Source of the DNA: Acytostelium subglobosum LB1
Taxonomy: Eukaryota; Evosea; Eumycetozoa; Acytosteliales; Acytosteliaceae
Assembly: GCF_000787575.1 (NCBI RefSeq)
Contig: NW_012236531.1
Coordinates: forward strand, 1,263,396-1,327,395
DNA: 64,000 bases
Reading direction: 5' to 3'
Below the pieces are notes generated by a model. The model saw only the letters and a program-made list of their open reading frames with translations, was not told the DNA's origin and did not search any database. Each line of letters opens with the position of its first letter. Position 1 is the stretch's first letter. Shown one piece after another: positions 21,221 to 33,900 of this stretch. Position numbers and translations under genes: made by a program.

Positions 21221-21611
21221 TTACATTGACTTGTCTCAATGTAACTGTTATCTCTTTTGACATCAGTGATAAGGTCATAGTGTTTGAATAATGACGCAAT
21301 GGGACTTTCTCCCAAACCCAGGCCAATTCATAGACTTGAGTCGATCTACACGATCCACAATTAATTGAAATAAATCAAAATGTGTGGGTTATAGGTGGTG
21401 TGTGGTGTCAACAAATAATAACATACACACAACAACTTCCACCACACATACATTGAAGTTGATTCATTTACACACACTTTACGTCTCGTCACTATCATTC
21501 TCCGCATTCACATATATTCTATTCATACAGATACTACCTATATATCTATAACAACATATATTCATACAACTGTTACAAATAAATACACAAATATAACATA
21601 TAACATAAACA
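21221..21611. other. Intergenic / promoter of the BAR-SH3 gene
   Basis: First part mixed composition, then CA-rich and AT-rich 5' flank. No ORF, RNA gene or repeat supported. Confidence 0.5.
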
Positions 21612-22867
21612 ATGGATAACTTCAAAACATCATTTGCCAGGACCAAGCAGAAGTTGATGTCAAAGACTGGACAGTCAGACGAAACTATCGATGTCACTTA
21701 TCACTATGAGAAGGAGAAGGTGCTCTCTGTGGAGGAGCGTCTATTGCGCAATTCAAAAGAACTCAAAGAAGATTATCGATCTCCACAAGGACCTCGAGAA
21801 GACGATGGCCGATATATCAGCCGACACTTGCGACCTCTACGAAGCCACCGACCCCCTGTTCACACCAGGCAGTCAGATCAAGGAGGTGTCGCAGTCGAAC
21901 GATGCCCATCGCAAGACCTACGAGGAGCGCATGAATGAGAGCTTCCACAAGCCCCTGGCCGAGTACATTTCACAGTTCAAGGAGGTCAAGAAGAGAATGG
22001 AGGAGCTCACAACTCGAAAGGTTGATATGGATCGTTACAAGAATGAGTTGGGCAAGCTACGTGAGAAGGCTACCTCTAGCACATCAAAGAATAAGTTGGG
22101 ACCAGTATGTATTAGCAGCAGTAAGTTCATTGTGCATGTGTGACCTGTGACTAACAACTTTACTTGTTCCAATTAACAATAGACTGAAGAGAAATATAGA
22201 ATATGTAAAGAGGGATATGATGCCCTGCACGCAGAGTTGGTCAGAGACCTTCCCATACTGTTCGAGGACAAGAACGTGTACTTTAGATTCCTCTTGGCAG
22301 CTGTATGTGTATAAACACCACCTTCCCCTCCTCATGACGCCACTCTAACATATACTCATTCACTCATTATAGTTGATCAAATCACAAGAGGAACTTTATA
22401 AAGGTATCGCTCATGATTGGAGCCATCTTCCAGGCATGGTGGCACAGATCAATGATCAATCGGGCAAGGATCATCCACATGTGATTACTCCTCCAACACA
22501 CTCGTCAGCATCGATAAACATTAGAGATGATCCAGCGTTCAAGGCCAACGCCTCTATCAAAACCAAGTCGACACCAGAGTACTCCACGGCGTCTGGCCCA
22601 CTGGTCAAGGACATCAAGGAGGTGCGTCAGCCGGGCGAGGGTCCGGGCAGTCTGGGCACCGTCACCTCGGCCAACCCCGCCTACCAGCACGCCAACACTG
22701 GTCAGGTCAAGGCCACGGCCATCTACGACTTTACAGGCATTGATTCGACAGAGCTCACATTCAAGACTGGCGATCAGATCACCATCTTCAAGATGGATGG
22801 TGAGTGGTGGGAAGGAGAGATACATGGTCAGCGTGGTCTAGTTCCAGCCAACTATGTAAAGATATAA
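21612..22867 (+). CDS. BAR-SH3 membrane-shaping protein, about 368 aa, 3 exons, one frame break
   Basis: Exons 21612-22104, 22183-22302 and 22373-22867. Residues about 1-260 form a BAR-type helical domain (TYHYEKEKVLSVEERLLRN, SKKIIDLHKDLEKTMADI, EEKYRICKEGYDALHAELV, DLPILFEDKNVYFRFLLAA). A Ser/Pro-rich linker leads to a C-terminal SH3 domain: KATAIYDFTGIDSTELTFKT, GDQITIF, EWWEGEIHGQRGLVPANYV. This is the amphiphysin/Rvs167-type layout, used in endocytosis and actin-membrane coupling (family knowledge). Reading frame changes at the AAAA run 21755-21758: deleting one A joins RNSK to NSKKIIDLHKDLE and leaves one open frame. The break is most likely a sequence error, because both sides are well conserved. 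Confidence 0.87.
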
Positions 22868-23487
22868 GGTAGTGTTGTAGTGTGAGTCTCTACCTCCTTC
22901 CTCTGTTCATTCATTTATATATAAATATAATCACCCTAACTAGTATTATAATACATAAATACAACCCTAGCTAATTACATGTATACTACTTTGTTGTTAT
23001 TAGTGTTTCGGACCATTGAACAATAATAATGGATATTTAGAGATGTAAGTTAGGACGCGGATGTGTATGTTCATGATATCATGGTATTGGGTAAAACCCA
23101 ACAACAACAACAATCAATGGACCACATGATCATGTTTCTATCTCATTACCAGTATTTACCCCAACATTAACAAATAATATCTGTTTGGATGGTATCGAGC
23201 AAAATTGAAAAATCAACTCCATTTGCAGGGCGTCCTCCAGAAGACCAAGGACAACTGATTGATCTATCACACCCACTCCATCACCCACACACCCACATAC
23301 CGACACTCACACACATAACCAATCGCTTCATTCAAATCATCTCAACAACAACAATGGTATCACGATTGTTGTCAACAACAACAAACAAACAATACTATCT
23401 ATTCTATTCTATTCTATCAACAACATCAACCAATAACAATCATTAGTATACGTAATAATATTATTAATTGTATAAAGTTCAATATCA
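22868..23487. other. Intergenic: 3' flank of BAR-SH3 gene and 5' flank of UNC93-like gene
   Basis: AT-rich, with CAACAA and CACACA low-complexity tracts towards 23270-23440. An 85-codon open frame at 23189-23446 is low-complexity and has no support as a gene. Confidence 0.5.
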
Positions 23488-25003
23488 ATGGCTACGATGG
23501 ATGGTGAACACACAGATATATTGGCAGTCAATTGTCATCCAGATGACAACGAGGCAACACCATTGCTGGTTGACGACAGTGATGACAGCAAGAGACCATT
23601 AAGAGACAAGAACCTTTACAATATCATCATCCTTGGTATTGCATTCTGTGTCATGTTCACTGCCTTCTCGCCAACTCAAGTATGTTGTTGTGTTTGATTG
23701 ATCGATCAAGTCATATGACACTACATCACTAACTAACGCTTGTTCGATCAATGTAGAACTTGGAGACTACTATTAATCAGACAATGGGATCGGACTCGTT
23801 GTCTATATTATACGCATGTCTGTCAGTGTCAAACTTTGTATCGCCATTGATTGTGTTAAAGCTCGGTGAGAAGCTCTCTTTGATCCTTGGTACTGTTACC
23901 TATGTCACCTACATTGCTGCCAACATCTATACAAATGCAGGCATCCTATATCCAGCCTCTGCACTACTTGGATTTGGTGCTGCTGTTCTCTGGACTGCCG
24001 AAGGTGCCTTTGTCATTCGTTGTTCCAACGAGAAGACCCTTGGATTCCACACTGGACTGGTATGTATCCATGTCATGGACCGCCCGACCCTCATCAGTGG
24101 AATGGATCCTAACCCAATCCACCATTGGAATCATTCCAATCATTCAATTAGTTCTTTGCCTTGTTCCAAGTCAATCAGATCATTGGTAACCTTGGAACTG
24201 CCCAACTTCTCAAGGCATACTCGGACAGGACTCTGTTCATCATCTTGACAATTGCTTGTGCATCGTCAATCTTGATCTTCTTGTTGATTGGAAACCCAGG
24301 CTCAAAGAAGAATGATAAGGCAAAGGAGGCCATGCCATTCCAGGACAGACTGTTGATGACATTCAGTATCCTGAAGGAGAGACCTGTACAAATGTTGATC
24401 ATTGCTCTGCTGTACAGTGGTATGAGCCAGGCCTTCTTCTTTGGCGCATTCCCACCATTGATCGGCAAGGAGATGATGGGCTACGTCATGACCGTGTTTG
24501 GTGTGTGCGATGCGCTGGGCTCGGTGTTCATCGGCAAGTTGTCAGACATCATTGGCAGGAAGTCACTGATCATCGTTGCCACCATGGCCTGCATGGGCGG
24601 TACCATCTTCTCATACATCATCGACTATCACATCTCGGAGCACAAGGTCATCCTGTACGGAGTCTGTGCCGGTCTGATGGGTATCGCCGACGCTGGCTAC
24701 AACACGCTGCTCTACTCATTGCTGGGCACACTCTACCCCACCAAGGGTGAGTCTGCCGCCGCCGTCTTCAAGTTTGTCCAGGCCATCGCCTCGGCCGCAG
24801 CATTCCTCTACGGACCACATGTCAACTACATCCAGAACGTCATCATTGTCAACTCATTCGTCGTTCCATCATGTCTGCTCTACATTGCCATCGAAGTACT
24901 CTATGCGCCAAAGAAGGCTGTACAGAGTGAGGTCACCGTCCAATATGTTGAGCCAGTCTTCCAGAGCACTGTCCAAAAGTCGACTGTTGGTCCAGATATC
25001 TAA
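23488..25003 (+). CDS. UNC93-like major-facilitator-type membrane protein, 448 aa, 3 exons
   Basis: Exons 23488-23679, 23757-24059 and 24152-25003. Cytosolic acidic N-terminus, then about 11-12 TM segments. Family-type phrases: NLYNIIILGIAFCVMFTAF, TINQTMGSDSLSILYACLSV, ASALLGFGAAVLWTAEGAFV, GNLGTAQLL, LLYSGMSQAFFFGAFPPLIG and GKLSDIIGRKS at the central loop. UNC93/UNC93A-like proteins regulate ion channels or traffic nucleic-acid sensors in animals; amoebal members have no fixed role (family knowledge). Intron 2 contains TGGAATCATTCCA. It converges on MND1, with 240 bp between stops. Confidence 0.88.
24126..24138. repeat. TGGAATCATTCCA palindrome in intron 2 of the UNC93-like gene
   Basis: Exact copy with matching flanks (T...A), 14 nt before the acceptor. 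Confidence 0.9.
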
Positions 25004-25243
25004 GCCCCTTCATCTTCTTCTTCTCAACTTCCTCCCCAACCCTGTCGACATCGACTTTAGATGTCTATTGCACAACATCCTGACCGGCAAAAGGCAATGG
25101 ATATAAGATAGGATAAGAGGAGTTACAATACAACATATCGGGTGGTCGATATGATATGTCTAAACTATTATTATTATATACATTAATGATTGATCGTTTG
25201 TCGTCTTTGGTCGCTTGTCGTCTAGGAGTGGAGTGGAGCGGAT

Positions 25244-26078
25244 TTAGAAGTCCAGGTACTCCATGTTGGGATCGATCTGGAAGTTTCTGTTGAAGTCATC
25301 TCTAGTGATGTTCCATTTCTTGTCGCAGTAGGCTCTAAGTGCGTCGATGTTGTCAGTGTTCCTGTTGGCAGCGGTAACAGCCACTGTCAACTCCTTCTTC
25401 ATCAACTCTATAGTCTCAACATCAGCAAAGTTGGCCAACTCCTCCTTCAACTGTGCCTCCCTATCCTTTAACTCTTGAAGTTGTGCAAGTTTCTTTGTTC
25501 TCTCATCCTGTTATTCAACCAGTTCATTGTTAGTACTTGATTCATTGATTGATTGAAGGACAATGGGATATACATACAGTTGGCTCTCTACCTATCTTCA
25601 ATGATTCTATACGCTCGCGCTCTTTCTCTATCTTTGCTTTGGCATCGGCGACACCCTTTTGTAACTCTTCCTTTTGGTTCAACAATTGATTCAGTTCGAA
25701 TGAAGGGAATGACCAATAGAAGTTGGATGATCCAAGCTTATCAGTCTGAACAACGCCATCATCTACCAAACTCTTTAAAGTTTCTTTGACCTGTATCATA
25801 TCTATATTGTTTGTCAACGAGTTAGTCGTCAGTCAGTTGGTCGGTCTATCATCCAATAGTTAGTGTGATTCAAACATACTCATTCCACATGCCTCAGAGG
25901 CGGATTGTTCAACATCTTTAGCCGAGTAGACATCTGCCTATATTGCCATAAAACAGATTGATTGATTAGTCACGGATACATGAGTCATCTTGTTGATTAT
26001 ACATACTGTTTCATGAAAGAACTTCTTTAGCTTCTCTCTCTTCTCCTCCTCTGATAATCCCTTTCTTCTTGTTGACAT
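25244..26078 (-). CDS. mnd1: MND1 meiotic recombination protein, 205 aa, 4 exons
   Basis: Minus-strand exons 26078-26007, 25937-25880, 25801-25578 and 25507-25244 join in frame to exactly 205 residues, the usual length of the family. The N-terminus [20 protein letters not shown] is followed by [20 protein letters not shown], then [20 protein letters not shown] and [10 protein letters not shown] (winged helix), a coiled coil, and a C-terminal [22 protein letters not shown]1 pairs with HOP2 to stimulate Dmc1/Rad51 strand exchange in meiosis (family knowledge). Dictyostelids have macrocyst-associated sex, so retention fits. Confidence 0.95.
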
Positions 26079-26451
26079 TTTATTCTTGTGTGTATATGTT
26101 ATGTTATGTGTCTATGTATGGTTCTGAACTTTGAACTTTCCATTATCCAATATTATCTCTCTTCAAATCGTGTCTTCTTAGAATTTACACTTTTTTGAGA
26201 ACTTACAAAGGGTTGAGAGAGTTGATTTTTGTTCTTCTCTCAAAAGGTGGGTGGTGGACAACATGAGGTACTGTGCACTCAACAAACCTTGTCAAACCCG
26301 CTTCGTGGTCATTCTCAAGTCGACACTACCACGACATTGTTCAACATCGATGTATAAATGGTTGTTGTACAACAACGACTATAATATGCAACAATGAGAT
26401 CGAGTTCATTACAACATAAACATAAACGAATCACACAATCAAACAATCAAC
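26079..26451. promoter_or_regulatory. Shared divergent promoter region of MND1 and the ARF-like gene
   Basis: 373 bp between divergent start codons. Contains T-rich tracts near the MND1 side (about 26095-26240) and CAAC/ATAAAC-rich sequence next to the ARF ATG. No ORF. Confidence 0.4.
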
Positions 26452-27079
26452 ATGGGTAACATCATAGCAAGAATATGGAGTCTGTTCGATTCTCATGTAC
26501 AACACAAGATATTGATGGTTGGACTTGATGCTGCTGGAAAGACAACATTACTATATCGCATGAAGCTAGGTGAGGTCGTTACAACAATCCCAACAATTGG
26601 CTTCAATGTTGAGACAATCAAATACAAGAATATATCATTCGATGTTTGGGTATGTTGTTCGCAAGCGATTTATCATTTAACTTGTTTGTTGTATTGACTG
26701 ACCAATATCCAATACATAGGACCTTTGTGGACAAGATAGGATCAGAGCATTGGCAATTCATTACTATCCTACTACAACTGGTATAATATTGGTGTTGGAT
26801 TCATGTGATGTTGAACGTTTACCAGATGTAAAGGAACAGTTGGAACGTCTGTCTTTGGCCACAGAGTTGATAGATGTACCATTCCTGATACTTTGTAACA
26901 AGCAAGACCTACCTCATTCATTGACAATGGCAGAGATCACCGACAAACTATCCTTGAACTACATATTAAGAAACAGGAGATGGTACTGTCAGTCCATCGT
27001 TGCACTGACCCTCGAGGGTGTCTACGAAGGCTTTGACTGGCTCGCAAATGAGCTGCGGACCAACCCTCCCAAGAAGTGA
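26452..27079 (+). CDS. Atypical ARF-family small GTPase, 185 aa, 2 exons
   Basis: Exons 26452-26649 and 26720-27079. Gly2 (MGNIIARIW) could be N-myristoylated. P-loop [11 protein letters not shown], switch [13 protein letters not shown], and NKQD box [15 protein letters not shown] are intact. Switch II is unusual: [17 protein letters not shown] instead of the WDVGGQDKIRPLWRHYF-type sequence, so the Gly before GQ is Cys and the conserved Trp is lost; the catalytic Gln is kept. The G5 region is also changed ([20 protein letters not shown] instead of a CATSGDGLYEGLDW-type motif). ARFs recruit coats and effectors to Golgi and endosomal membranes (family knowledge). Converges on XPO4 with 74 bp between stops. 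Confidence 0.88.
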
Positions 27080-27153
27080 TCAATCAATCAATCACTCATT
27101 CCATGTGTATATATAAAGTAATATCAAAGAACTCGCGGAGTTTATTATTATCA

Positions 27154-30100
27154 TTATCTCTTCTTGAGCAGGGGACGGACGTTGCCAAGGAAGATCTTGA
27201 GCGCTGGGAGGAAGTTGTCCTTGGATCTGCGACTGGATGGATCGAATGATTGCAAAAGGAGCTCAACGTGTCCACGGATACGTCCTTGAATCGATGGATC
27301 TTGGAGTTGGATGAGCTCGCCAACCTTGGAAGTCAGTCCCTCTGGATGAAGAGCGATCAGCTCTACAAAGGTCGTTGGAGGCAGAGTACAACAACTCATC
27401 CATATTGAACTCGTGCATCAATAAGAAGTTGATCATGGCGCCAATCAATCTAGTCACAACGGTCATATCCACATTGATGTTCTTCTCCTTCATGCCCGCC
27501 AAGTATTGGGAAATTGCTGTGATTGAATCCAAAGAGTTCTTGGCAATCTCAGAGTCGTAGCTAAGTGTGATTTTGGCGCGACATGGTAAGTGGACTGGAC
27601 TGGATATTGATTGATTGAATGAATACATACTGTGTGATACCATTCTCAATGAGTGACATGAGGGTGTTGGAGATGTCGGGTGGGAATTGAGAGAGCTCGA
27701 TAGAGTCTGAGGAGTAGAGGTGGTAGATGATGGAGAATAGACGGTTGGCAAGCTTGGAGTATTGCAACAGTCCATGGCTGGTGATACATGGTACAGTGAC
27801 AGAGACGCCACAGAACGCTGCGTGTGTCACTAGATCGGTGATCACTGTCGATGATCCTCTCTGTTGTATGGTCACTAGATTATTCATTATGCTGAGCAAC
27901 ATTCTGATCTTATCATATTGTTCTTTGTTATCAATATTGCTCTTGTTTGTTACACTCATTGTCTGTTTGACCACTGTCTGGAACAGTTCCACCATCGCCT
28001 GTAAGATTATCTTTGATCTCTCCTCTGTTTGATTGATCCAATGATTGAGTTAGTATGATTGGAATAATTCCAGTGAGAGTGGATGGGACTGGGAACATAC
28101 CATCGATCAACTCTTGATGTCCTACAAGACTCTTGAATATTCTGAGAATGAGAATGACCATGTCTTGATTGTGGCTGTACAATGGGATGAGTGAGACCAG
28201 TGACTTGGAGTACTTGAGCATCAGTTCGAATGCGAGTAGTTGATTGGGCTGCGCATCCTCTTGGTCAAAGACTGATTCGGGCACACGCACAATACCTCGC
28301 AGTCGCTCCAATAGTATGTATAGGTTCTCCTTGATGGATGGATCGTGCGCTATCTGTGCAAAGTCAGTGCGCTGGAACAGCTTGTCCAGGGGCTCCGACA
28401 CCATCTTTGACAGATGACCAAAGTAGGCCTGTTGCTCTGGTCCATTGATTTTGTAGACCACTCTGGTGAAGCCCTCAAACAGGCGCTCCTGAATGAAGGG
28501 TGCCAGCTTGTCTACGCCCGACCTGAGGAAGAAGAGGTCGCCCCAGTAGCTCGACTGCACGAGATACTTGACCGCGTGGGTGTTGAGACAGAGGTTCTTG
28601 AAGAGCTCGCAGGTCTCGCGCATGACATCGTGCTCGCCCGACCAGAACTGGAAGTTGATCATTATCTTCATCAACAGGTGATGTGTGATGCCAATCACTG
28701 ACTGCTCCTGGCAGTAGGCCTCAGCCAGCTTGGGGCTGAGATGGATGTTGATGTCGGATGATGGCATGAGATAGACCAGGGACCAATGAGCCAAGAACCA
28801 CATGGAGGTCTCTGCAATGAGTGGTGAGAGACGATCGGTGCTCTTGTAGTGCTGAAGCACCTGCACCTCAAACTCGAGCGCGTAGCGTATGATGGCGTTT
28901 GTCAGTTCGATGATTGAGTCTGTGGGATGGCCATGTTGATGTTGCTCGAATGAGAACTTCTCGACCTCGATGGGGATGGCTGAGATGCTCTGCTCGTCTG
29001 AGTCAAAGAGCAGGTGACCAGACAGCAATATTAACCAATGAAGTGTTTCGAATGACCTATGATCTCCATTCTTCTTTAACTGCTCAATCGTATTATTGAC
29101 CTCATTCCTAAGTAAATCCATTGAGCTTCCAGCACTAATCCTTCCAACATATGCGATCAACTTGAGCTGTTCATTATACTTGTTCTTGTCCTCCTCCAAC
29201 TCTGTTTGTTTGATTGATTGATTGAATGAGTGAGTGTGAGGGCACAATGGACATTCGAGGTACTTACCATTGTCAGCTGCAGAGTCATCTTGTTGTAGTT
29301 CGATCAGGGACAGCTCGATCCTTGTCTTGACGTATGAGTGATAGATGTGCTCTGAGCACTTCTTGAGAACGGCGTAGAGCTTGTCAAAGTCCTCCAAGAG
29401 GACATTCTTCTTTTGCATGATGAGTGTCTCGGCATCGGCCAGCAGACCAACCCAAGCCCGAACCAAGAGTCCAAAGAACTCATTCTCCAGCTCGTTCTCG
29501 AGGTCGTCCTCACCGCTCTCGATGGTCGCCTTCATGAATCGCAATGAGGACAGTGTGTACTTGGTGAGGTTCTCGAGGAAGGCGGACGACTGCTCAAATG
29601 GAATCTGGGCAATGACCTGGAACTTGAAGTTGCTGCACAGACACTGCAGCAGGTTCGAGAGATCCTCTACCTCGCTCCAGTTGTTGCCGTGCATCGACTC
29701 GACGGAGAGGTGCAGCAGCGGCGTGACGCAACTCAGCAGAGTGCTGAGGTATGTCGTGCACCTTTCGTTGTTCTTGATCAACGGACCGTTGAGGCTGGCC
29801 AGGCGAGTCATGGCGACGCGCAGCGTATGTGATATCTCGCGATGCGACTTGACATGTGGGTACAAGTCGAACACGAGGCTGAAGAGTACTGGCGAGTCGA
29901 ACACTGATGCCCAAGTCTCGGGTGGGCGAAGCTGATCGTGAGACCTGTTGAAGTCAGAGATGAAAGCGAGCGCCGATGAGTCTCTGTCCACGAAGCGCCA
30001 CTCGAGCACGTCCCCAAAGAGCATGAGCGACTTGTGAATGAGGTGCACGGATTCGTCAGAGAGATGCTGTTGCTTTTCGATCATCGACTTGAAGTTGACG

Positions 30101-30732
30101 AGCACCGCCACGATGTTGTGGAAGATGGGCTGCAGGAAGCTGTATTGGAATGATACCAGACACTTCTGATGAACGTCCCATGTCTGCTGCATCTGTGATG
30201 ACTTGGGTGACGAGGAGAACTCCACCATCATTGACGAGAGCACGCCAATGCCCACCTCGAGACACTTTGAGTCGGTGGACGACAGCAGCGACATCATGTG
30301 ATCTGTGACGATCTCGCGGATGGGCTTGTTCGCGTCGAGATAGGTTTCGTCGTCGAGCCACGCACGCTTGCACACGACGGCCAGCGTGTTGTAGCTCTGG
30401 TTCTTGGTCGACGTCGGCATACCAAAGCGCGACATGACATAGCCCATGAGTTGGCCGACGATCATCCATCGTGTCTGTGAATCGAGTGCAGCCCACTCGC
30501 GTATCACCGCGTCTCTTATAGTGGACAGCGTGTAGAAGTGTGCCAGCGGCGAGGTTGAATGCGCGAGCACAGCAATGCACAGATCATAAGGGTTCTTCAT
30601 CTGATTGAAGCGGATGATGAACTGCTCTGCCTGAGTGCGTGCCTCCTGCACATGCGACTGCAGTTCATTGCATGCCTTCTCGATCTGACTGATCGCTTGT
30701 TGATGATTTTGTATTTGTTGCTGTTGATCCAT
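27154..30732 (-). CDS. xpo4: Exportin-4 (XPO4), about 1121 aa, 4 exons, one frame break near the 3' end
   Basis: Minus-strand exons 30732-29268, 29201-28101, 28024-27631 and 27560-27154. A long HEAT-repeat karyopherin with the family-type N-terminus (AEQFIIRFNQMKNPYDLCIA, TLSTIRDAVIREWAAL) and AFILFEHTSxS-like blocks such as FSSSPKSSQMQ about residue 175. Length agrees with human XPO4 (about 1150). XPO4 moves eIF5A, Smad3 and Sox factors (family knowledge). Intron 1 (29267-29202, 66 nt) has no stop and keeps frame, so its retention would add 22 residues. In the last exon the frame must change between about 27370 and 27400, by dropping one base, to pass from MDELLYS to TFVELIALHPEGLTSKVGEL and the basic end PLLKKR. 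Confidence 0.88.
28060..28072. repeat. TGGAATAATTCCA palindrome variant in intron 2 of XPO4
   Basis: Same palindrome with a different centre base, 28 nt past the donor at 28100. Confidence 0.85.
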
Positions 30733-30903
30733 GCGAGTTTATGAAAGAGAATGAATGAATGAGTGAGTACGTGGGTCAATGAAGTTGTCTTTGTCGCGTT
30801 CACTCCCTCACTGATTCACACTTTGATTGATTGATCATTCTTAGAATGAATGAATGATTGAGTGATACACGGACGATGGTATTGTTTCCAAAGGCCTCAG
30901 CAC

Positions 30904-33900
30904 TTAGGCCTGAAGCTGAAGATCGGATGTGTCACTGTCCTCGACGGACAGGGACATCCTCTCCTTGATAAAGTTCTTTATTTCGGTGGGCAATGGCTTG
31001 GGCTCGGCTTGCAACGTGGTCTTGAACTTACACTTGAGGACATTATGATCGTTCACTGTCTTGTTGGCCTCGGTGACAATGGCCTCAACCTCATTGTCCA
31101 TCTGTAGCCTGGACGAATTGGCCATCTTAAATATACGGATAACCTCCTTGTCGTTATGGCAGCAGGACAGGGCGATCTTGAGCGTCTCGAGCTGCTGCGA
31201 CGTGAAGAAGTTGGGCTGCGTCGCGTACTTGATGATGATGCTGTCCATGTTGGCGCGCTTCAGACACTTGAACAGCTCGGTGTAGAAGATGGCCGTCGAG
31301 ATGCCGTTCTTGATGCACATCTTCTTGATGCTGAGCCACATGGTCAGGTTGATGCTAGGTGGCATGGGGAATCGGTTCGCGTATATCTCCATGGCCAGCG
31401 GTATCGTGTGTCGGTTGACCATTTCCTTCTGTTGCGCCTCGCGCAGCAGGCCGAGCGCAGACTCGTACGAGCCCTCCTTGATCAGACCCAGTATCTGGAT
31501 ATTGACGAGGTTGTCGGGGATGCGCATGCTGGTCGAGTGATAGTATCTGTACAGATCCTCGGCGATGGCGGGCACTTCGTTGCGCTCCAGGTAGGTCTTG
31601 AGGAAGAATTGGATCGAGTTGATGGACAATGACGAGTTGCACAGCACGATGGAGCGGACCACACTCTGCGCCAGCTCCAGCTCGCCGCGGTGCGTCAGGC
31701 CATAGATGAGCGAGTTGCGGATCGAGCTAGAGTTGGTGTAGATCGTGGCGTCGCCTGGATGGTTCATGATCTCGGTGATGCAGCGCACCACATTGAACTT
31801 GGCCATCACTGAGAGATACATGCCCTCAAAGATTGAAGGCACATAGGGTTGTTGGCGCATGTGGTCGACGAACGCCTGGAACTTGGCCGTGCCCAGGCTA
31901 AAGTTCAACTCTAGGATGCTGTAGCAGAGCGCCGGCGTCGTGGTAAAGCCGATCTTTAGCAGGCGCTCATAGTATATCGGGGCGTTGACGTGGTCCTTGG
32001 CGTCCGCCAGCTTCTTGGTCAGATAGGAGTACGTACTGCTGTCCACGGGGAAGCCGCTGGCCTCCCATGGCGTCCAGCTCCTGCATCGCCTGCTTGAATA
32101 ACTTGCGGTCCACCAACGTGGTCATGCGCATGCGGAACGAGATGGGCGACTCCTTGATGATGTCCTTGAACGAGCTCGCCTTTTGCTTCTGAACCACGTA
32201 GTCCTTGACGTCGATGTCATCGCTCTGCTCGTCGCGCTCCTGTCGCTCGCGCTTCTTCTGCTCCTCCTCCTCGCGTTGCTTCTCCGCCTGCGCCGGGTCG
32301 GGCTGTGGTTGCTGCTTCTGGCGATTGAGCTGGATGAGGCGGTCCATGGTGATCTTCTCCTTGCGACTGCCCTGCTCGCCCGAGTTGTCTCGATTGCCGC
32401 TGCTATAGAACTTCTTGAAGTGGTGGTGAATCTTGATGCGCGACTCGTTGTCTGGGTACACCTTGTGTTGCACCATCATGTTCTCCCAGTACTGCGCAAT
32501 GTTGGTCTCGCCTCTGATCGTATGGTATGTGATGAACAGGAGCAGCGGGTAGGAGAGCGTGAGCGTGCGGCCGCGCTGCATCTTGGCCATGCTGAGACGC
32601 TGCTCGAACCACTCGAGCGCGCGCTCATAGTTGTCAAAGAACAGGTAGATCTCGATGATCTGGTCGTATGTAATCTCGCGGAAGCGAGTGTCCTGCGATT
32701 GCAGCTTGTGGCGGTAGTAGCCCGCCTGCAGGTTCATCATCTGGTTAAAGACCAGGATCGAGGCGTACGACGATGCCGTCAGCAGGTTGTTGTTGATGAT
32801 CTCGTTGATCAGCACCTTGACATGCTCGACGGCGCCGTGCGTGAGGTAGAAGCGCAGCACGTTGCTAAAGACCTCGACCTGCGGCAGGATGCCGTTGGTG
32901 CGCATCTTCTCCATCCAGTGGTGGCAGTCGGCCACGTTGCCCGAGTAGATGGCCATATGCACCAATGGCGAGTACGTGGCGGCATTTGGCGTCATGCCGC
33001 TCTTGAGCAGGTTCTCGTAGAGACGCTGACACACCTGCGGGTTGCGGAACTTGGAGAACAGGTTCAGCGCAATGTTGTACATCTCGAGCGTGTAGATGTT
33101 GTTGTTCTCGAGGTAGTCCAGCATGTTGGACAGCTGGTCGAAACGCTTGCCCACGATCAGCACGCGCAGCAGCGCGCCCAGGATCTTGGGCGATTTCTTG
33201 AACGAGGTGTAGTCGCGCACGGCGTAGAGATAGAAGTCGATGGCGGCCTTGAGGTCGCGCTTGTCCGAGTATATCTCGATGATGCGCGAGACCGTCTCCT
33301 CGTACGGCGTGACGCCCAGCTGATTCATCTGGCGCCAGAACTGTCTGAGCAGGTCGAAGCGCCCGCTATTGGCCAGTCCCACAAACAGACTGTTGTAGGT
33401 GAGTGCCGATGGCGTGCCCAAGTCGCGCACTATCTCGTCGTAGTGCGAGAAGGCCGTCTGGAACGTGTCCTCGTGTGACAGGAAGATTCCGATGAGAAGC
33501 GCGTTGATCTTCTCGTTGCGCGCAATGCCCTTGCTCTGCATATCGCCGATCAGCTGATTGACCGTCGTCAGGGTCTTGCTGTAGCAGCGGATCAGATCAA
33601 AGTAGGTGTCGATGTTGGCCGCCACGCCCGTCTGATTCATCTCGCGGTATAACTGGTAGACCTCGCGAGTGCGGCCCAGACTGATGTTCATGCCAATCGC
33701 CAAGTTGAACGTGTCGACATTCATCTCCAAATTAGCCTTGCGCATGTACTTGAGCAGTTGAGCAAAGTCATTGGAGTGCATATATCTCTTAAAGTACGCC
33801 AAGAACACATTATATATTGGTACTTCAAGACAGTTCATCGATGTGATCCACTTCAAAACACTATTCATAACGTTATACTGATGGTAGTGAGGCTTTGTGA

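Noticed and set aside
32183-33478. 431-codon open frame on the plus strand inside the PPR-like gene
   Set aside because: It is the antisense shadow of a GC-biased coding exon; composition is Leu/Val/Arg-rich without domains, while the minus strand shows PPR repeats.
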